Positions 58,020 through 64,000 of a stretch of DNA of 64,000 bases are shown in pieces. The number at the start of each line of letters is the position of its first letter. The first letter of the stretch is position 1. This DNA is from Polytrichum commune (taxonomy: Eukaryota > Streptophyta > Polytrichopsida > Polytrichales > Polytrichaceae). The notes under the pieces are model-generated. The model did no database searches. It worked only from the letters and a program-made list of their open reading frames with translations, and was not told where the DNA came from. The stretch covers positions 42,808,440-42,872,439 of the forward strand of contig OX485807.1 of NCBI GenBank assembly GCA_950295325.1, written 5' to 3'. The position numbers and the translations under genes are program-made.

Positions 58020-58515
58020 CAATGTGTTTACACCCCAAAGCCTCTAAACCAACTGCGTGTATGGGGGGGGGGGGGAATGGGAAGTGGGGAGTAAATACAT
58101 TAGAAATCCCAACCAACACGCATTTGAGTAAATTCCCCATGTCTCATGTCTGGTCCAGTTTGCGAAATAATTACCTATGGACTCCAAATCTTATAACTTA
58201 TAACACCTAACATACTAAAATATCAAAATATATAGAATAAAATTTCAATAAACAAAACCCACGAAAAACACACCCATTTGGTTGCATTCGAACTCCTTAA
58301 ACATTTGGAAGTCAATCTATTACAAACCTAAACCTACCTATTTGTGTTAACCAATGATACACCTAGAATCACGATGTGTTCCTTTTCGAACACATAGTCC
58401 AACCTCATCAACACACGTGTTTTGTTGGGTGTCCATATAACCACTCAGTTATCCCTACCGTGTCCAATTAATAAGCGCCACCTTTCATGCGTTCATCTGA
58501 AAACCACACCTCCTC

Positions 58516-59357
58516 CAATGAATGGGGAGAACCGGATGCTAAGTTACCGGTTGAAGTTGAAGACTTCACCAAAGTTACTGACCATTGTAGAGGAATCTAT
58601 GGAATATACCGTAGCACCATAGCTGGGTCGTGCACCTCAAAATGAATATTTATTTCTTTTTTGAAAAATAAGGTTCGTCAACTAAAAATATAATTTATGA
58701 AAATTTGTAAGTCTTATGATTTAAAATAATTTAATTCGTTTTTTTGGGTAAGGTCCAGTAGTACTAGAAGTAGGTTATTGTTTTTTTCATTCATTCGTGG
58801 CAGCTTCTTGGCCTTAAACCTAAGTATCCACCTTAACCTTACTTAGTGTGGCTTTTGTTTGTCTTTGCATAGTGTATGTGTTAGGTCTTTTGTATGTATT
58901 TGCACTTTGACATGTGTGAGAAGAGTGTTAGAAATGGCACCAAAACAACGACATGTTGATTTTTTTTTATCCCTATTAGCAAGGAGGAGAGGGAGATGGA
59001 TATAGAAAGAGAGTTTGCCGCTTTGAGTGAGCAGGGCGCCGAGCCATTAACGCATTAGCATGCAACCTCTTATGGCGCATTGACGTGGTTGGAGCTTAGA
59101 AGAATCCAAAATTTCCATTAATTAGTTTTTTTTTCCTAATATAAAATTTCACTTGTTCATTTGATTGGGTTCATAATTTCCAACTTTTTTGGTTTTTTAT
59201 TTGGAAATTATTTTTGCACGAACTAGCTATGGTGCTACGGTACCCACAATTTAATAACAAAAAAACAAAAAGAATGTCATGAACATGTAACCGGCCAAGC
59301 TTGGAAACACAATAGGATCTCGAGACCGATTGTGCTCAAAAACCTCCCCCGACACCG
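58516..59357. mobile_element. MITE family F, copy 7 (hosts element H)
   Basis: Starts CAATGAATGGGGAGAACCGG and ends CCTCCCCCGACACCG. Flanks ACCTCCTC and CACTCCTC share six of eight bases. Without the 58609-59240 insert and its TA, about 208 bp of family F remain, in the reverse orientation. Confidence 0.8.
58609..59240. mobile_element. MITE family H, nested in F
   Basis: The ends are long and clean: CCGTAGCACCATAGCTGGG on the left and CCGTAGCACCATAGCTAGTT inward from the right, both followed by CGTGCA. TA flanks both sides (58607-08, 59241-42), and excising the element plus one TA restores the family F words GGAATATACC-CAATTTAATAA. 632 bp with a GC-richer core at about 58985-59095; no transposase frame. 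Confidence 0.88.
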
Positions 59358-60921
59358 CACTCCTCCCCTTTCTTCATTGAAGGTTTCAATCCCGTACTTT
59401 ACTCCAACTTTTTTGAGCCTCGAGACACTTTTTTCAGCTCATCCGACAACACAAGTGACGTCATCGACTTCAAAAAGGGGGAAGTAACAATTCCACCCTC
59501 CTTCCAAATGGGGTTTCATGATTGTCTTGTCATTTTGGAATACTTGGAGTAAGTCATGTGTTTTCCCCATAATGTAGGCTCACCAATTGCTATTGTACAA
59601 CGCTTGTGAATAATGGGAAACATATCTATTACGTGATGTCACTTAGGTAGCGGAAATAATTCATCAAATAGAATTGTAGCGTGACCAATCATTGGGCACT
59701 TTGTACCTCGAAAAATGATATTGATAAGCGTATGACAGAGTGGGAGTCCGCGACTCGAGTGTGCTTGTCATAGGCGACCCCACCAATGTGTTGCAAAGAG
59801 TTTTATAACGTGCGGTTTGTATTAGTCAGCCAAGCACTTAGAAAGGATGCTTATAGGACAAGGAGTTCATTTTCATACAATCATTTCTTGGATACAGTCA
59901 AACACCTCTGTTCTGATAGCCAAAAGTTGGGGTTCCTTGCACCATTTGAATGTTCCTTGAACATTATAAACGATCAAAAGCGAGGCTAGACGCCCTTCTT
60001 AAACATGACTTTTGAGAGACCTCAAGGACAACCCTAATAATTCTTTTAACTTGAACAACCCAAAGCGACTTTTAGGGTGATTATGAGACCGAAATGAACA
60101 TGACCTTAATCCCTTAACATCAAAGGCCAAGAAGGATTTTTATAATTTAATTAATTGATTAATTAATTTTTGGTTTGTTATGGCGACAACTCCTGCATAA
60201 CCATACCCACACACATGCATACAGGTATAATCTTTCTAATTTGGGACGCATAGACGCTTTAATTTATGTGTGTGTGAATAATCGTATAACTTTTCAATGA
60301 TGCCCATCCATACGGTTAGAAGCACCATTAGAAGAACATATTCTCTTTACCAAGTTGCTAAAGTTGGATGAACTTTTTATAGGCAATTTCGGAGAGCTTT
60401 TGTTTTGAGCCTTTAGGGGTTAAAAAGAATTTATGGACTCTCCATCTATTGGGCTCTCTGGTACAAAAACCCTTTCACATCCACATACACATCCATTGAA
60501 AAATCCACAACAAAGTTATAGCTGATGATGAACCTTGACCTGGTTGTGAGTGTTGTGAACACATGTACATGACGTTATTTTCAATGATACACTTGTTGAT
60601 TCATTGACGGGTGAGGGGAGCACTAAAACTATTACCGAATGTTGGTTTTATAATATGGCCACAAATTGGAAGGGAGCATGGGACCCCACACATCAAGTGC
60701 CATCGAGTTTTTGGCCATTGAAGCGGACAAAGAGGCAGGTGGTTCATTAGAGCAAAATGATGAAAAAAAGAGAACAAAAACAAAAAAAGAAACAAAGGAC
60801 TGACAAGCACCTTTTACACCTACAATTAAAAAAAAACAATTGGGTCAACGCACGTGCCATTCTAGCGTACAATGTTGATTGAAAGTTTTTTGGGAGGCCC
60901 GCTACCCACCAAGCCCTCAAC
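59358..60921. other. Intergenic, no feature recognised
   Basis: No gene, TIR pair or array seen. Confidence 0.35.
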
Positions 60922-61647
60922 CAATGAACAACAGCTAGTTTCAATTGAACCAGTTGAGGGCCACTTCACACACGAGACTGAGAGCCCGTGACCATTACAC
61001 TTCAAGCACTCTCATTGGTGGAAAAGGCGGAGCCGATCCAAGTTCGCTACTTCACACTACGCTTGAGGGACCAACGGAGTATGTGAATGCAAGATGGATG
61101 TAAAAGTCTACATGGAGTCCTACATGGCATCGAATGGATCATGGTTCATGGTCACTTGGATTATTTTCAAAAACCACCTCTTGGAGGTAGGTCTAACATA
61201 AACCCCGGAGACCATGGCACTCCGAATGCTCACAACTGTTGATTTATTCTATTTTATCATGTGTGAGGACCCGCATGAATAGAAATTCATTGAAATAGCA
61301 TTTGGTTGAGGGCCTGGTCACGTATGGCTTCACACTACACTTGAGGATCCGTGACCACACTACATGATTTTGAAAGTGTCTCGGGACGGCCTTTGGACAC
61401 TTTCTTTTGGGCTCTCACAATTTCATGGTCATGGCTCTTGGCTCGTGTGTGAAGTGGCCCTGAGCTTGAGAGATAAATGGTTGAAGTTCAAGACTTCAGG
61501 GAAATTACCCCATCATCTAAGAAGAATATATGGAATATACCTCAAATCAAGAAAGAAAAACCAACAAAAATCACAACATGTAACCAGTTGGACTTGGAAT
61601 GTGAGGATTTGGACAGATTATGCCCAAAAGCCTCACATGACACCGGG
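60922..61647. mobile_element. MITE family F, copy 8 (hosts E copy 3)
   Basis: CAATGAACAACAG start; the right part carries GTTGAAGTTCAAGACTTCAG, CACAACATGTAACCAG and GATTATGCCCAAAAGCC. Flanking CCCTCAAC and CCCCCAAC match at 7 of 8. The body is split by the family E element at 60958-61460. Confidence 0.75.
60958..61460. mobile_element. MITE family E, copy 3, nested in F
   Basis: GGGCCACTTCACACACGAG on the left and GGGCCACTTCACACACGAG inward from the right: the outer 19 bp are perfectly inverted. TGA is duplicated at 60955-60957 and 61461-61463, and the F host would read CCAGTTGAGCTTGAGAGAT without it. Confidence 0.92.
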
Positions 61648-62708
61648 CCCCCAACATTCTCCTTTGTAGATTGTTTGAGGAGGTTGTAACTTTTGTGTTT
61701 TTCTTTGAAGATGTGTCGATAATTTCACCATACTTTGCACCTGAAACTTTAACCTTCAAGGATTACGTGATGAATGAATTCATCATGTCTTGGCAATTCG
61801 TTAATGTGCACGAAGCAACATAGCTGCCGTAAATCTAAACCACGACCTTGTGCCTCTTGATCTCGCTTTGGAGTTGAATGTCTCGTGGTTTTTGGATCAA
61901 CATAATATGTTCATTACCTAATTGTTTTGTAATTGTGATCCCATGTGGGTACAGGCACGGTAAAGTGGACAGCTCGTGATCCCTACCCAGTGTTCAATGA
62001 AAGTGATTCAAAACTATACACTAACTTTGCATTTTGTGAAAAATAAAATCACACGTATTTAAAAAAAACATATTGATCTACAAAGCCAAGCAAATTATGA
62101 CGACAAAAAAATATTCCAAGAAAAGTTTGTATATTTTAGAAGACGGTGCAAGTGATGTGCAAGTAGGTGATATTGAACAAGTGATTGTCTAAAAATTGTT
62201 TGAAGTACAATAACATTACATTAAATTCATGGTTTTCCAACAAATTTTGTGATGATGCCCTCAATTAGATAACAAATTCAAGGAATATGAAAGAAAATTC
62301 CAATTCCAAAATAGTTAAGGTCATGAAATTTACGTTCAAAACCAGACTCAATCATTTTCTTTTGAGCACTACTTTTAATGATAAGTATTGAAGATCTCAA
62401 CTTGATTTTCTACATTTGAGTATTCAACATAACAACAAAGGTCATCTTGAAAAGAAAATTCAATCTAAACAACGCTTTGCTACTACTTTTAGGCCTTTGA
62501 CCAAAGACATTATGGTTTTAGTATACTGCAACACTTTCTTGGTCCACTTTACCATGCTTGCACCCATGTAAGTGTAATGTGTACATGTTTTTGTATATGA
62601 CAATTTCATGCGGAATGTCAAGCTTGCATGACAAATATATTTAAGTTGATGGTTCTTTCTCTTCTTTTTTACAAGAAGGGTATGCTTTACACTTGAAGAT
62701 CCCCACGT
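61648..62708. other. Intergenic, no feature recognised
   Basis: No gene seen. Confidence 0.35.
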
Positions 62709-62740
62709 AAGGTAGAGGGTGCTTAAACTAACCTTTTGGT
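62709..62740. mobile_element. Element P, one end
   Basis: After TA the sequence AAGGTAGAGGGTGCTTAAAC matches the left end of 26913-27598. The other end is not found in the window. Confidence 0.55.
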
Positions 62741-62879
62741 TTATTTAGCCTATATACATAGCATCCAAATTGTATAAGAGATGCCATGTATGCCTTAGCA
62801 TATGCAACCACATTGCCATAGTTTTTTTCCCCACTATAACTTGAATATAGTAATTCATTAATTTCACCACATGTAGTAG

Positions 62880-63230
62880 CTTTTCAATGTTGTCGTATAG
62901 GGGGTCTTTACTAGGCCACTACTTGACTGCAAAGTGAGTTCTTTATAGCCTTAATCTGTCCACACCTAGCCTTTCTTGGCTCGTCTTGCCCTTGAGTCAA
63001 TTTGCTACAACCTCAATCCGTCCATCCCCGTTAACTCTATGAACCAGACCCCATGTGGCTTAATCCATCCACAAGCCAACACACCACTTACTAACTTCAA
63101 GGCCATTTGCTTTCTCGTGCATCATGCCTCACTACATCTAGTTGACTGCAATCTCTAACTAGCCTTTCTTGACTCCAAGTAGCCAGTGACAAGTCCAGTC
63201 AATTCGCAACCTCACAACACTCAATACCGA
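62880..63230. repeat. Degenerate internal repeats
   Basis: Loose repetition of CT-AATC-GTCCA-CCC and CTAGCCTTTCTTG-CTC units (near 62951 and 63159 for the second). Open for 60 codons in one frame but without any recognisable product. Confidence 0.35.
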
Positions 63231-63464
63231 CCCTTGAAATATGTACTTAAAGTGGGACAAATTTAGGTTGCCTAACCCCTAAAGGACCATAAGGGCATAT
63301 TTGGCTTCTTGAACACTTTTGATTTGGTCCATAGACTTTGTGTCAAAGCCAAATAGTGATTTATAATGATCAAGGGGTCGGTTTTGCAAGGCTTTATCTT
63401 TTGGCCAGAAATAAAATCATTTGACATTGATTTGCTATGTTTACCCATTAAAAATTACTATAAT

Positions 63465-63895
63465 TCTATAATACTATATACTATATATATTTAATACCTT
63501 CTACAATCACAAAGTTTTCATACGCATTTAAACTAGTTAAGTAAGATTGAATGCAACTTAGTCTAATAATTTCTGATTAATCCTAATTAATCCTATTCAA
63601 GCCCAATTAAATCAGAAAATATGCATACCAAATTAATTAAGCCTAATTAATTATAAAATGTCCTTACTGGAATTAGTCATGATTTAAATGGAATTAACTC
63701 CAGTAAATATAATTTATGATTAATTAGGCTTAATTAATTTGGTAAGCCTATTTTCTGATGTAATTGGGTTTAATTAGGATTAATCAGAATACATTAGACT
63801 TAGTTGCATTCAATCTTACTTAATTAGTTTAAATGCATATGAAAACTTTGTGATAGTAGAAGGTATTAACTATATAATATATTATATATTATATA
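63465..63895. mobile_element. Long palindrome / foldback element
   Basis: Two arms of roughly 190-210 bp (63465-63678 and 63697-63895) are near-complete reverse complements: for example TTAATACCTTCTACAATCAC opposite a GTGAT-GTAGAAGGTATTAA block, and ACCAAATTAATTAAGCC opposite GGCTTAATTAATTTGGT. The spacer is only about 20 bp. AT-rich and non-coding, it looks like a foldback-type MITE. Confidence 0.85.
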
Positions 63896-64000
63896 AAAAC
63901 ATAAAAATATAAAAATAAATCGTAAATTTTAGTTTCATTTTAGAATGACAAAGTCCCTTTCAATTGTAAGTGACAAAAATTATAACCTCAGTGGTGATGA

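Noticed and set aside
1-64000. tRNA, rRNA and snRNA genes
   Set aside because: I looked for B-box-like GTTC-A-C words, U6-like promoter elements and rRNA signatures by eye and found nothing convincing. A covariance-model scan would be needed to exclude them.

Overview
This is a gene-poor, repeat-rich stretch of a eukaryotic nuclear genome, most likely a streptophyte (land plant or a close algal relative). Two intron-containing genes can be read end to end, with GT-AG introns. One is a plant-type LAG1 ceramide synthase and the other a nonaspanin (TM9SF/EMP70) of the type plants call TMN. LINE remnants and many short non-autonomous DNA transposons (MITEs) with clear terminal inverted repeats (TIRs) fill much of the rest. 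I cannot name the species. Nothing looks prokaryotic or organellar, and I saw no CRISPR array, rRNA or convincing tRNA.

Layout. 0-21 kb: repeat territory, with one nearly intact short LINE insertion (1823-3817), decayed pieces of a second LINE type (4.9-5.65 and 9.05-9.56 kb), and a dense nest of MITEs at 6.4-8.6, 10.07-10.57 and 13.3-15.7 kb. 22-25.2 kb: ceramide synthase, minus strand, six exons. 26-29.1 kb: repeats, including an element whose end has expanded into a minisatellite. 30.4-35.9 kb: nonaspanin, minus strand, seven exons. 36.5-64 kb: again no recognisable gene; MITEs, dispersed repeats, unclassified coding remnants, a precursor-like hairpin (52.35-52.54 kb) and a long palindrome at the right edge (63.47-63.90 kb).

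The transposon nest is the most informative part. Insertion inside known neighbours lets the target-site duplications (TSDs) be read directly. Family F has 8-bp TSDs and CAATG-type ends (hAT-like). Family E has GGGCCACTT ends and 3-bp TSDs (TTA, TGA; PIF/Harbinger or Tourist-like). Families A, B, C, D and G end in or near CACTAAA and are flanked by TA (Tc1/mariner-like TSD), as are H and P with unrelated ends. E contains F at one locus and F contains E at another, so the two families were active in overlapping periods. No transposase gene is in the window, so all of these would have depended on enzymes encoded elsewhere.

The two genes share a strand and lie about 5.2 kb apart. Both products are membrane proteins of the early secretory pathway (ER sphingolipid synthesis; Golgi/endosome cargo handling), but nothing in the sequence links them functionally or as one transcription unit. 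Percentages and similarities between repeat copies are read by eye, not computed.
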